A DNA stretch of 64,000 bases from Calonectria ilicicola (lineage: Eukaryota; Ascomycota; Sordariomycetes; Hypocreales; Nectriaceae): contig CP085825.1 in NCBI GenBank assembly GCA_020809705.1, positions 992,001 through 1,056,000 of the forward strand, read 5' to 3'. Under the pieces are notes generated by a model. That model ran no database searches. It was not told the origin of the DNA and worked only from the letters and a program-made list of their open reading frames with translations. The stretch's first letter is position 1, and each line of letters starts with the position of its first letter. This document shows, piece after piece, positions 48,531-59,421 of this stretch. The translations under genes were made by a program, and so were the position numbers.

Positions 48531-49888
48531 TCATGTATTGCCAAGGTATCGTTTCCAGCCTTCTCTAACACAATGTCGCTTTCCATCATCACCGTCTACA
48601 ATGACAAACTTCTCCCACCTCGCGTCACGGCCAGCACCAATAACCACGAGACTGTCTTCGCTGATCCAACCGATGACGCCCTTGGGTGGCCGTGAGGTGC
48701 CCAGCACGGTGCCTTCAGAGAACGGGATGCCCCCAACCATAGACTCCTCTCCCGCTTCGAACGGCGCTGAAGCGAATGAGTAGACATCTGAGAATACTCG
48801 GGGCATAAGGGGAATCTTGCTGAGGATGCCCCATTTGCCTGTACCATCACCACCGTCTGCCCCTGGTGACCCGAGCTGTTGGCTACGGTTCATGGCAGGC
48901 TTGCGAGAGTTGGGAACGTCAAACACGTGAAGAGTCGACTTGTCAGATGTGCAGGCGAGCATGGTGCCACCTGGGGAGAAGGCGAGTGAGAATATTGTAG
49001 CTGGGTCGATCCCACGACGTAGCTCAGCTAGACGTGCGCAGTTGCTGGTAGAATAGACACGTATTAAGGTTCCCATCTCGCTGGCGCTGGCGAGCAGTTC
49101 ACCGTCTGGGCTCAGTGCGATAGCTTTGAGAGCCGATGAGTGAGCGGGGATGATGCTGACATTGCCGGTTGATAGCTCGACTAGTTGAATCTGGCCAGCA
49201 GTACGGCCTGGGAAGGCCAGTTTCTTGTCCGAGAGACAGCAGAGACCGAGGAGATTATCTGCCGTTTCATAGACGTGAAGGAGGTCAGGCGGCTTAGCAA
49301 AGGAGTAGACTCGGACACTGTTCTGAAGGACAACGGCGATGCGCTCCCTCCCCAGTTGAACTCCGCGCACAGCAGTAAGGGCGGTGATTTCAAGAGCGAC
49401 TTTGCCTTTCATGTCATCCCAAATAATAGCCTACAGATACACGGTTAGCTCCGCATATATGGCTGCGTGTCGGGCGCAAACTGACCTTGTTCATCGCAAA
49501 CTTGGGCGATCTACCACCGCCAACGAGGGCAAGATAGTTGGTCATGCCCATCATCTGAACAAGACCGATGCCTGCGTTGAAATCTATATCACGGTAAGTC
49601 ATGTGAGAGATGAAGTGCCCTGACATTCGCGACGCACCTCTGGAAGCCTTGAGAAGACATGATTTTGTGTGGAATACTGGGAAGTGCTTGTCAGTTGAAC
49701 TGGTCCGATAAAGCATGTAGCTAGCTGCGGGCTGTACGACATGCAGGTGGCATCTGGTGGGAGGTGATGGGTGGCTTACTGCAGATTCCCGAGTCAAGCC
49801 CTACAGCGAAGCAGCTCGCGTCGTTGTTGAATGAGACAGACAGCACGGCCTCGGTGCTGGACGCCTCGATGGGCGGTCGGACATTCAT
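48531..49888 (-). CDS. HSV2: PROPPIN Hsv2 (WIPI3/WIPI4-like, Atg18 family)
   Basis: Seven-bladed WD-like propeller binding PtdIns3P/PtdIns(3,5)P2; the family acts in micronucleophagy and autophagy and at endosomes or vacuole. Exons 49888-49780, 49676-49638, 49583-49486 and 49430-48531 give 381 aa. Exon 2 is only 39 nt; introns are 103, 54 and 55 nt class. The start (MNVRPPIEASS) is the second of two overlapping ATGs on the same strand, the one that keeps frame. Recognisable text includes VLSVSFNNDASCFAVGLDSG, DFNAGIGLVQMMGMTNYLALVGGG, KFAMNKAIIWDDMKGKVALEI and the lipid-binding loop ARLAELRRGIDPATIFSLAFSPGG, with the FRRG motif as LRRG. LRRG and a short loop in blade 6 point to the Hsv2/WIPI3 branch rather than Atg18. 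Some residual uncertainty between Hsv2 and other PROPPIN paralogs remains. Confidence 0.88.
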
Positions 49889-51509
49889 CTTGAGGCGGTT
49901 GTTGGAGCAGAAGCGCCAGATAGCGACAATCGGCCTGGCGAGAGGGGTACGTAATATGGGTGGCCAGGCGGAAGCTGGGAGAGCGCAGAATTCAGGACGC
50001 CCGGCCCTATGGCGGAAGAAATATGGACAGAAACAGGCAAAAGGCGACAAGTTAGGTGCCCATTATAAGAGTTCCGCGGCCAGCCAAAGAGGTCGATGAG
50101 AGTGATGGTTCACGATCAATGATGGCCGGCGATGAAACGGGACGTCACTGGACAGACTGCTGTAATGCCGTAAAGGTTCCACCTGGTTGGTTCAATACAA
50201 AAGGTCGTAGAGCCCAAAGCCTGCTAAAGAGGTCGGCAACGGGTGCCCGTGCGGCGCTGTGCTGGACAGAGTGTGCACGCTAAGCACGGCTTGGCCCACG
50301 GTATGGGCCCACGGGGGTTTGCAGCTGGTGGAGATGGGTTGACTGCCGAAACGATTTGGATATTCGCACATAGATAACTATTCTGCAGTCAACGGTGAGT
50401 TGCCGTCCAAGATGCAAACAGACGGGCCGAGAAACAATTAAGATTGGGTTCCGGGCGATTTCACAAGTTGGTCTCGCTCCGGTGCAAGTCAAGTTTCGGA
50501 TCCCAGGCCGTCCAGGACCGAAGCCAGCGGTGCTCAAACCGTCTCATTCACTAGACAACACTGGCGATTATGCGTCCCCCAGACCCAGAGCCACATCATG
50601 GCTTCGGCAGCCACAAGCCCACCATGAGCCACACCCACGCGCCACACAAGCCACTCCCCTTCATCCTCTTGTTCTGCACGGTGCATCATCATGCCCATCG
50701 CCATCTCCCGTCCCATGCCATCGCATCCACGCCATCTCACGGACCCCCCCATGCCACGCCGCGCCATCAGCAATCCAAACACAGCGGCACATGAGTCTTC
50801 ACGTGATTCAAGACGTCCTTCACAAGATGCTCATATCTGGTCCATACCGGCCACGACAGAGGAGCGCGTTCCGTGCCGGCGCGTCTCCTAGTTCCCTTGC
50901 ACTCGCCAGCCCCCCAGCGCACTGGTCAGGGAGCCAGCAGGAGAAGAAAAAAATACGTGCCATTGCCAACCTCGCGCTGAAATTTAGCCCTGGGGTTGTT
51001 CGTTATTAGAGCCTGGCGAACGGCAGTAATATGTACCTGGGCCAAGGGGGCGGGCAGGCGGTCTGGCAGAACAGACACTGGCGCCCAGGGGTGACCAATG
51101 TGCCGCGCTAAGTGGTCCAGCGTGGTCCAGTTTGGCCCAGTATGGCCCAGTGTGGCCAGTGTGTTCCTTCCCATCCCGTAGTAAGTGCAGTGGCAGGTAC
51201 TCTCTTGGGCACTCCTTCCTCGTCACCCCCATCAACCCACCCCTGAACCCCCGTCCCAGTGGCCCAGCCAAGTGCCCCAGTTCCAATTGCAGGGCAGGAA
51301 CGATTGGCCAGCCGTGAAATTGCCCAGACCCCTTCAGGACAACATCCTCCCTCTCCTTTAACATTTTCCCCTTGCTTCACACGCACCACCCACCGCCAAC
51401 GCCTCTGCATCTGCTGCATCTCGACGGCTTCAACTTCAATTTTTTTGCCTCGTTGCTCACCAGTTGCTGCTCTCCGACATAATCTAATCCTCCATCTCTC
51501 TCCGCAATC
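49889..51509. promoter_or_regulatory. Divergent intergenic region of HSV2 and septin CDC11
   Basis: 1.6 kb. The septin side (50.5-51.5 kb) is C-rich and contains a 10-bp tandem repeat (51111-51160) and a long pyrimidine stretch (51340-51505) directly before the septin ATG. A 204-codon open frame at 50395-51009 has His/Pro-rich low-complexity content and overlaps frames on the other strand, so it is not called. Confidence 0.55.
51111..51160. repeat. 10-bp tandem repeat (NNTGGYCCAG)
   Basis: Four consecutive decamers ending in TGGTCCAG or TGGCCCAG sit in exact 10-bp register (51111-51150), followed by a degenerate fifth. They lie about 360-400 bp upstream of the septin start. Confidence 0.8.
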
Positions 51510-53143
51510 ATGTCGTCCGCTGCCGTACGTTTCCTTGTTGCAAGCCGCACGCGCGTGCTTCTCCTATCCCTACATCGCACGCCCGCCCCCGTTTCGAGCT
51601 CCCACTGCCGCACTGAGCCCGCGAAGCTCGACCCCGTTTCGTCGCTTTCCACGTCCAGCTTGCTGACTCGTTTCCCCAAATCCAGAAGATGATCCGCAGA
51701 AAGAAGAATGTCAAGAAGGGCATTCAGTTTTGCCTGATGGTCTGTGGTGCATCCGGCACTGGTACGTGGCCCCATACAAGATGTGCTGCAATCAATATAT
51801 ACCCAGCACCTCAATCATGACAGTCGCATTGTATGGAAACTTACCGTTTTGTGCAGGCCGAACCACCTTTGTCAACACTCTCTGCGGAAAGAGTGTTCTC
51901 CAGCACAAGGACTCTGACGACGCCGGCAGCGCCCACGTTGAGGATGGTGTTAAGATCAAGCCCATCACTGTTGGTGCGTACCACATGCCTCCCTCGCCCC
52001 CTGATCGCAACCGTGTCGACTAACACCGGATCACAGAGCTCGAGCTTGACGAGGAAGGAACCCGAATTTCCTTGACCATTGTTGATACCCCCGGCTTCGG
52101 AGACCAGATCGACAACGAGGCTAGGTAAGTTACCTTGCAACGACTCATAAAGAAATTTACCCTGCTCACGCCTATCACACAGCTTCTCAGAGATTGTTGG
52201 CTACCTCGAGAGACAATATGATGACATTCTCGCTGAGGAGTCTCGTATCAAGCGTAACCCCCGTTTCAGGGATAACCGAGTCCACGCCATGCTCTACTTT
52301 ATCACCCCCACTGGCCACGGGTAAGTTTATCAATTGTCTAATTGGCGGCGAATCCCTTCTGATCGCGTTGCAGTCTCCGAGAACTCGACATCGAGCTCAT
52401 GAAGCGCCTTGCTCCCCGTGTCAACGTTATCCCCGTCATCGGTCGCGCCGACTCGCTCACCCCCGCTGAGCTTGCCGAGTCCAAGAAGCTCGTCATGGAG
52501 GACATTGAGCACTACCGAATCCCCGTCTACAACTTCCCCTACGATATCGAGGAGGATGATGAGGACACTGTTGAGGAGAACGCTGAGCTCCGTGGCCTTA
52601 TGCCTTTCGCCATTGTTGGCTCCGAGGACATTGTCGAGATCGGCGGCCGCAAGGTGCGCGCTCGTCAGTACCCCTGGGGTGTTGTCGAGGTTGACAACCC
52701 CCGTCACTCTGACTTCCTCGCCATTCGATCTGCCCTGCTCCACAGCCATCTGGCTGATCTGAAGGAAATCACCCACGACTTCTTGTACGAGAACTACCGT
52801 ACCGAGAAGCTGTCCAAGAGCGTCGAGGGCGCTGCTGGAAAGTACGTATTGAATATTCCTTCTGTGTTACATGTGTCCAAAGCTAACGAATTGCAGTATC
52901 GACAGCTCAATGAACCCCGAGGACCTCGCCTCCCAGTCTGTCCGCCTCAAGGAGGAGCAGCTCCGACGAGAGGAGGAGAAGCTGCGCGAGATCGAACTCA
53001 AGGTCCAGCGCGAGATCAACGAGAAGCGACAGGAGCTTTTGGCCCGCGAGTCCCAGCTTCGCGAGATCGAGGCCCGCATGCAGCGAGAGGCTGCTGCCCA
53101 CGCCAGCCCAGCGGCCGAGCCCAACGGCGAGGAGACCAACTAA
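51510..53143 (+). CDS. CDC11: Septin, Cdc11/AspA class
   Basis: GTP-binding cytoskeletal protein forming heteropolymeric filaments at septa, hyphal tips and branch sites. Seven exons: 51510-51524, 51686-51761, 51857-51973, 52037-52124, 52183-52320, 52374-52841, 52897-53143. The total is 382 aa with all phases consistent; exon 1 encodes only MSSAA, behind a 161-nt intron. A basic stretch (RRKKNVKKG, residues 9-17) precedes the P-loop GASGTGRT (26-33). Arg replaces the usual Lys there, as in yeast Cdc11. G3 is DTPGFGD and G4-like is GRADS; the septin unique element appears as RARQYPWGVVEV. The C-terminal coiled coil (~325-370) contains EKRQELLARESQLREIEARMQREA, close to the Cdc11 tail. These points separate it from Cdc3, Cdc10 and Cdc12. 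The extremely CT-rich leader suggests strong expression. Confidence 0.93.
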
Positions 53144-54156
53144 GCTTATCGTCTTACATCACATACTGGTTCTTTCCGCGGTACTCCAAAAAAGCACGAC
53201 GTTGGACTGTTGTCTATTGCTGGCGTTGGTTTTGCCTCTCCCACGACTAAAGAGAAAGAAGATGAGAATATTCCCCCTGCTGCTGCGAAACTGAGAGTTG
53301 TCGTTTTTCCAATTTCGTCGCCCGCCCTGCTACGCTCAAACCCAAAAGTATACAAAAAAGGCTACCCATGACCTTTGGAGATAATGGTAAAGATACCACC
53401 CCGGGGATATATCCTCGGGCAAAACATGACGGAATACGGCCGTTAGCATGGGGGGCTTTTATTTATGTGGATGTTGCAGAGGATGCAGCCGGGTAAGGAG
53501 AGGGAAAATCTAAGAGGAATGGGCAACCATACAATGCAATGCGGTTGTTCTCGTGTATGTGGCACTTGGTCGACTGCCGGGTCATCCAAGCATTGTGTTG
53601 GCGTATTGGTTCTCCGTTTCTTGGGCATGCTCGCCCTTGGTTTTTTGTTTCCTGTTTTCTCTATTAGTCGCCTTCTAATGCTGATATCAAATAAATTCGA
53701 TACTTCTAATCCCTGAATTAATTGACCGATCAACCTCCTGTTAGCATTTTTTTTCGTATCCTTAAGCGTGCTTGAACTATGTGTACGTGACAGAATGGCA
53801 TGTTGTTGTGAAATTAGGTTGGAATGCTAATAGAGGAGACAGTCTTGTATTTTGGTTTTTGGCTAATCTGTGTATATGCAAGAAACACTGGCAAGACAAA
53901 CACTACGGTCAACGCCATCCCCCTTTAATCAACTCTTCCTCCACACTCTTATCATAGCAATATGCAAAAAAAAAAAGAGAGAGCCTTGATAGGGCATTAA
54001 CAGACTCTGACAAGGGCTATTCTTCCAGGGATGAGAGACACAAGGAAACTTGGAATTCGGAGCAGCTTTGAAGCTTGCCTCCATTCACACAAACTCGCGT
54101 GCGTTAAGGCACTCTCCGTCAGGTCAACACTCTCCCGACTCATAATCCGGAACGGC
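53144..54156. other. Convergent 3' region of septin and BI-1 genes
   Basis: About 1 kb, T/AT-rich in the middle (53.6-53.95 kb). It accommodates both 3' UTRs. No gene is supported. Confidence 0.65.
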
Positions 54157-55179
54157 TTAGTTGTTAGACTGGCTGTTGAGGATGCGCAGGATGGCAAGGA
54201 AGAGGTTGATGATGTCGAGGTAAAGGCTGATGGCGGCGGCGATCTCTTCCTCAACGTGGTGGTGGCGCATAACGAGCTGGGTGTCAACGAGGATGTAACC
54301 GCTGAAAACGAGGGCGCAAACCAATCCGTAGATGAGTTCGGTGGTGGAGCTGTGTGGGAGGAACATAGACATGAATCCAAACAGGACAACTCCCCAGAGA
54401 GCGCCAAATAGGTAAGGCATCCATGAGGTAAAGTCATAGCGGGACTGGCAGGCAAAAGCAGTGAGGAAAACAAAGATGCCGGCAGTGAGAATAACAGCGT
54501 TGAGAACAATGGAGGTCTTGTAGAAAGACACAATGACAGAGACGGTGTAGGCCTCGGCTAGGGTAAAAAGGGAGAGGAACAAAAGGTTGGTAGGATAAGA
54601 CTTGCGCTTCCAGTAAGTCAAACCCATGAAGACCATGGAACCAATAAGCTAGGCTAGTGTTAGCATGGCTCGCTAGACTACACTACCCCTCCCCTCGTTG
54701 TTGATCAAGGCTGAGGTTAACAAGTGGGAATGATCACATACCGACATCCAAACGACACCGGGGTGGCTTTGAATCCAGTTCTTGTAACCGGTGCTAAAGA
54801 ATGTGAGGGAGCTGACACCGGCGGTCGCAAGGAGCTGGACAGTCAGGATGGTGTAGACTTTGCGAACAAACTGGTTGCGGATATCAACGGTAGCCTCGGC
54901 CACGGAACCACCAAACTAGAGGGAACGTGTCAGCCTGGCGAGATTCAAGGGTTTTTGAGGGCCTCTAGAAGCCCAGCAAATTTCGAAAATTTTCCCAGGT
55001 TCAAATGTCGTTCGTACCTTGAAGTCATCGGGGATGTCATCGTCGCTGTTGCGGGGAGCGCCAAAGAGACCCTGGGACTCGTCGCGAGAAGACGAGGCGC
55101 CATAGGCGGGGGGCGCCTGGGTGTAATCATCATCGGGATCCTGCTGGGGAGCAGGCTGGTACTTTGTGGCGGAGGCCAT
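54157..55179 (-). CDS. Bax inhibitor-1 family membrane protein (Bxi1/LFG-like)
   Basis: Multi-spanning membrane protein of the TMBIM/lifeguard family, usually in ER, Golgi or vacuole membranes, linked to calcium leak and stress-induced death control. Exons 55179-55018, 54915-54742 and 54648-54157 give 275 aa. Introns are 102 and 93 nt, both phase 0. The N-terminal ~60 residues are Gln/Asp/Pro-rich and cytosolic (QPAPQQDPDDDYTQAPPAYG). The family signature IRNQFVRKVYTILTVQLLATAG opens the membrane domain, followed by about seven hydrophobic segments including VVWMSLIGSMVFMGLTYW, AVILTAGIFVFLTAFAC and LFGALWGVVLFGFMSMFLP. The C-terminal segment has YILVDTQLVMRHHHVEEEIAAAISLYLDIINLFLAIL, with the conserved Asp of the family proton/calcium sensor (LVDTQ). 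Length is typical. Confidence 0.92.
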
Positions 55180-58100
55180 GATGTATGCGCGACGCTTTCG
55201 GGCGCTCGACTATCGGTGGTGAGATGGGATGCGCAAATCGACGATGCGACGATGGAAGGATGGCGATGGCGACGTCGATGTCGAAGTGTAGTTGGAGGTT
55301 GATGATGCGAGCCGGATGGGGGCGCTTACGGATGGTCGAATGAGAGTCCGGGAGCAGTCATGTGGGGAGGAACGAGTGGCGCTAGGCAGACAGCGCAAGC
55401 AGAAGTGGATTATGTGTGGCGGTGCAGACTGTGGCGCCAGCTCTAGTAGTTGTGGGGTAGCGTGTCAATGATGGAAAACAGGAGCTTCAACCTCAAGTGC
55501 AGCGCATCATCAGCTCTAATTTGCTTCCCTGGGCGAGGCTGTAGTCTTTATTAGTTCTATATCTCAGTTTAGCGCGGGCCGTATGCGTTCAATTGGGTAT
55601 CTAGTGGAAATTGGAGCAAAGTTACTGTCCCCAAAACATAGGGTAGGTGTTTAGGCGGACACCAACAACATGAATATCTATATTATTTTGTGTATTCATT
55701 TATTTGTTTATTCTTTGTTTATTTTATTTTTGGTGATATCGGGTGATCTTTTCAAGGGCCGTGCTGTACATGCACCAGACCTCCTGGTTATAGTTGAAGG
55801 ATCTTTGGGGGTCTCTGAAAGCTCAGGTGGAAAGTTCAGTCATGGTATATCATCACCGCCATATTAGGTGGGGAATGCCTGCAACAGACGCAGTAGCGCA
55901 GTTGACGTGCGTAGGGAGATGGGTACTCACGCAGTGCTAATGACCACCTCCATCGATACCCGAGTTTCTCGTCTCGTCCCGTATTCCATCTCCACCACGG
56001 AGGAACGAAAACGAGATACACAAGGTGCCACAGGCTGGCATGTCACTACAACTCGGGTCAATTAAACCGGCACATCGCTGAGTGGCTTGCCTGTCCCGCC
56101 ATGTGATTAATCCATGATATGATGGATCGCATTCTTTTCGGCAGGGCAATCAATGTGGCGGTGGGAGAATGGGATGGACACATAGGACGGAGGTGGCCGA
56201 ACAGGCATGACAGCTGCGGCGCTATGCAGTATGCAGCCCATGTGCTTGTTCGGGTGGAAGAGGGGGGTAAGGGGGTTGCTGGATATTTGGGTTGATTTGG
56301 AGGCAATAGCTACGAAAAAATGTGGGAACGGGGATGGCATGGGACGAATCACCAACGTGGCGCTTGTACACGCAGAGCGCCATATGCGCGATGCGGCGAG
56401 TGGCCATGCATCGAGAAGCCATGCAGCGATAAATCCCGGGTGGAGAGGAGGAAGAGCCAGGATAAGTGCAGACGCGAGGGATCCGTAAAATGCGATAGGC
56501 ATCGGGTTCATTTGACAGCGTCGAGCGAGTAATTAGAAACGGGATGAAATGACTTGGTTGCAGGCTTGACTCAGATTTTTCCATCGAAATGATTAGTGGA
56601 AGAGGCACAGTCGCAAGAGATGAAAGCAGCCCCGGGAGCTCTGACCACCGCGGTTTGTGGTAGTGCTTCCGATGGAGTTTGTTGAGGAGCTGTGACACGG
56701 GAGAAGAAAATAAGCGGAGTTGGTCCGGGAATTGAGACTGGGAGGGGACTGGGAAGGACTGGGAGGAACCGAGGATGCACACAGGCAACGACAGGGGGGG
56801 ACAGACAAAGAGAGCAGGGACGGGCAACCAATTGCGGGCCGCAAAATGATCAGCCTGTCACTGGCCCCCAGGTGACAGGCTACTGGAAATCAGCACGCCG
56901 CCGACGAGACATTTTAGAGGCCACATCACAAGCCAATTTACAGGGCATATCACTTAAACGGCAGTGAAGCCCCCCTGTGCCCCTCTGATGGTATAAGCTC
57001 CGTAGGCGGCTGCTCACGGAGCACCGCACCAGAAAGCGCTTGGTGCAGATGAGATGCATCAAGGCCTGCCGAGGCGAGTTCTGGGCCTGTTCCAGACTAC
57101 GTACTGTGTATTCGCAATTGTAGCGAAAACTCGACCCTGGGCCATTTATATTTGGCCACTTCGCTTGGAGCGACAAGCATATTTTCGTGGCCGGGGAAAG
57201 GCAGTTAGCTGTCCTGCCAAAGCCGCATCGGGCCTTGTTTGCAGGTCTCGCTCCTCCCCTTCTCCCTCTTTTTCTGACACTTCCTTTTTGCCACAATGGA
57301 GTTTAGGTTTTGGTGGTGTGCCGCCACCCGCGCGAAGCCGCTCACCTTTGTTCATCAGGGGTCCAGGGACCGATAGCGTCATCCATCCAATCGTCAGCGC
57401 CCGCGAGCAAAAGGTTTAGTGAGAAAATGGTTCCCGAACGCAGAGGCTTAGATCTGTTTGGCGGATGCCATGTGCCATGTGCTACAGTGGCATTTGACGC
57501 ACACGGCTCAGGGGCTAGCAGCGAATAACTGAAGGGCAATAAAAGTACCGCAGATTAGGTACTCATGTAAGCTTAGATGTGAGGGATACATTGGCCATCC
57601 CGACAGACGGGCTCTGGCAACTAGTCAAGTTCATACAAGGCTCTTGGCTCTGGTGCGTCAATGAAGGGGGCCGTGCCTCTTGTTTCCTGTTGGTGGGTGC
57701 TGTGCCTCAGCTAGAAACAACCCGAGTCGAGCATGAGGGGGGAGAGGGGGAAAGGAAAGGACTGAATGGGACTGAACGGGACTGAACAGAGCAGGGAACT
57801 GGGGGGAGGAGAGCTGCACCAGAGAAACAAGGAACAAGGGGGCTTAAAAAAATAGACAGGCCCGTAATCTGGGCCCTCAACGTTTTGCATTGTGCCATAT
57901 CGCCTAGTTGGGCCACCTGTCTTTCGGGGGCATACAGTGGCTGGAGCAATGAATGAAATAGGCAGAGCTAGTTAAGATCGGCCACGACCAGGCCACGGCT
58001 AGCGCAAAAAGGCGCCAATTCGAGATTTCCAATCTTGGGAATGAACGCCATGCGAGGGACTCCATAGTTCTAGGCCTGCATTGAGACAGACTAGGGAGGA

Positions 58101-59421
58101 GGAAGAGGGGAGGGGGAGGACGTGTAGGATGGAGCAACTTACGTGTGCATACGATGCTTTGCATTCAGGTAAGTTTTTTCTCTCTTGTTTGTACTAGAAG
58201 AGAGTAGGAGAGTTACGGGATGGTGGTGGAGATGATGGAGGCGACAATGACAACGGGGTTGCTCCAGCGAGCTTATCCATCTGCCGCTGAAAGGGTTAAA
58301 AAAAAAGAAGAAGAAGAAGAAAAAAAAAAAAAAGAGGTCATGAACCCAGCCACTGGGAAAGGTCCAATTGGCAGTTTGGAGTGCCCCCCTGTCACGGTAG
58401 CAGGTTTGGGGGCCCTGTCTGCAAACTGGAGTCTCCCCCACCGGGCGATACTGCCCAGATGGCCTCGACGATGGCTTCAGCACTCTATCAGACGTCCCTC
58501 TCGACTCCTCTTCGCGGGTCGTCAAGCTGGAGCATGGCTCCTCTATAATGAAGACATGTAATTAACAAGCATTGAACCCCTGGCGCACCCCCCTCGGCGG
58601 CTTGTGGTAGGCGCTCAACGGGGATGGGCCACGGCCGCGGGCCTCTGAGCTAGGGCCCCCTCACCGCCTTGGGATTTGCCCGTTGTGGGGCATCTGCTGT
58701 ACCTGTAGAGAGTACCTCCTCACTCAGTCCTCCAGGCACTTCGACCACCCCCGACGCCTTAGCACATGGATCTCTCGAGCCAATTCATATCGGGGTTACT
58801 CAAAAATTCATCACGCTTCCTGGTTGGTAGCGTGGCTGTTATTTGCCCTTCTTCTCCTTGATCTCTCCTGTCCTCGCTCTCCTCCCTTGTTCCTCCAGCG
58901 TCTGTTGTGTTGTGTTGTTTGTGTGTTGTTCGCCTTTTTAGCAAACACAGCTGTTCGTGTCCTCAACATACCCTTTGCGCTCTCCTCTCCACATCGCTGC
59001 GCCCCTCGAAACCGCGAACCGACCACCGGCCTCCTTGACAGACTGCCAAAAATATCACAGGCACAGACAGACACTGGCAGACGGGTTTCGTCCTCTGCTC
59101 CTTTCACCTTCGCCTTCACCCTCCGTCTTCATTCATCTCGCCCTCCTTCGTTGGAGTTCCATCCACCGTCTGCTTGCCATCTCCGGCCACGGCTCGCTTT
59201 CACTCGCTCCCTTCTCCCGGCCGCCTCCCCCCCAAGCCAACACGCCGGTCAGCCAGCCACAACCCACCTCCAACCCACACCCTTCTCCCGTTTCGGTCCA
59301 GATCACTTCACGGAATATCTAAAAGCAAAACGGATACGACGAGGCGCCTGGAATTCATTTTCTCAGGCCTCGCTCCTCTGCGAACTCCCCCCTCGACGAC
59401 TCCCCCCCAAGCAGCTCAACA
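55180..59421. other. Long intergenic region between divergent BI-1 and ceramide synthase genes
   Basis: About 4.2 kb. Near BI-1 it contains CGATG-rich 5' UTR sequence (55.2-55.4 kb). The middle (55.5-58.5 kb) has only short frames without recognisable family, and a GAA/A tract at 58297-58336. From about 58.7 kb to the ceramide synthase ATG the + strand is C/T-rich with CCTTCGCCTTCACCCTC-type repetition, typical of a long 5' UTR or strong promoter. An open frame crossing it (58683-59549) is composition-driven. Confidence 0.55.
58297..58336. repeat. Poly-A / GAA repeat
   Basis: An A run, about five GAA units, then an A13 run and GAGG. Confidence 0.85.

Noticed and set aside
50395..51009. 204-codon + strand frame in the HSV2-CDC11 intergenic region
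   Set aside because: His/Pro/Ser low-complexity composition without a domain. It lies in the promoter region and overlaps antisense frames.
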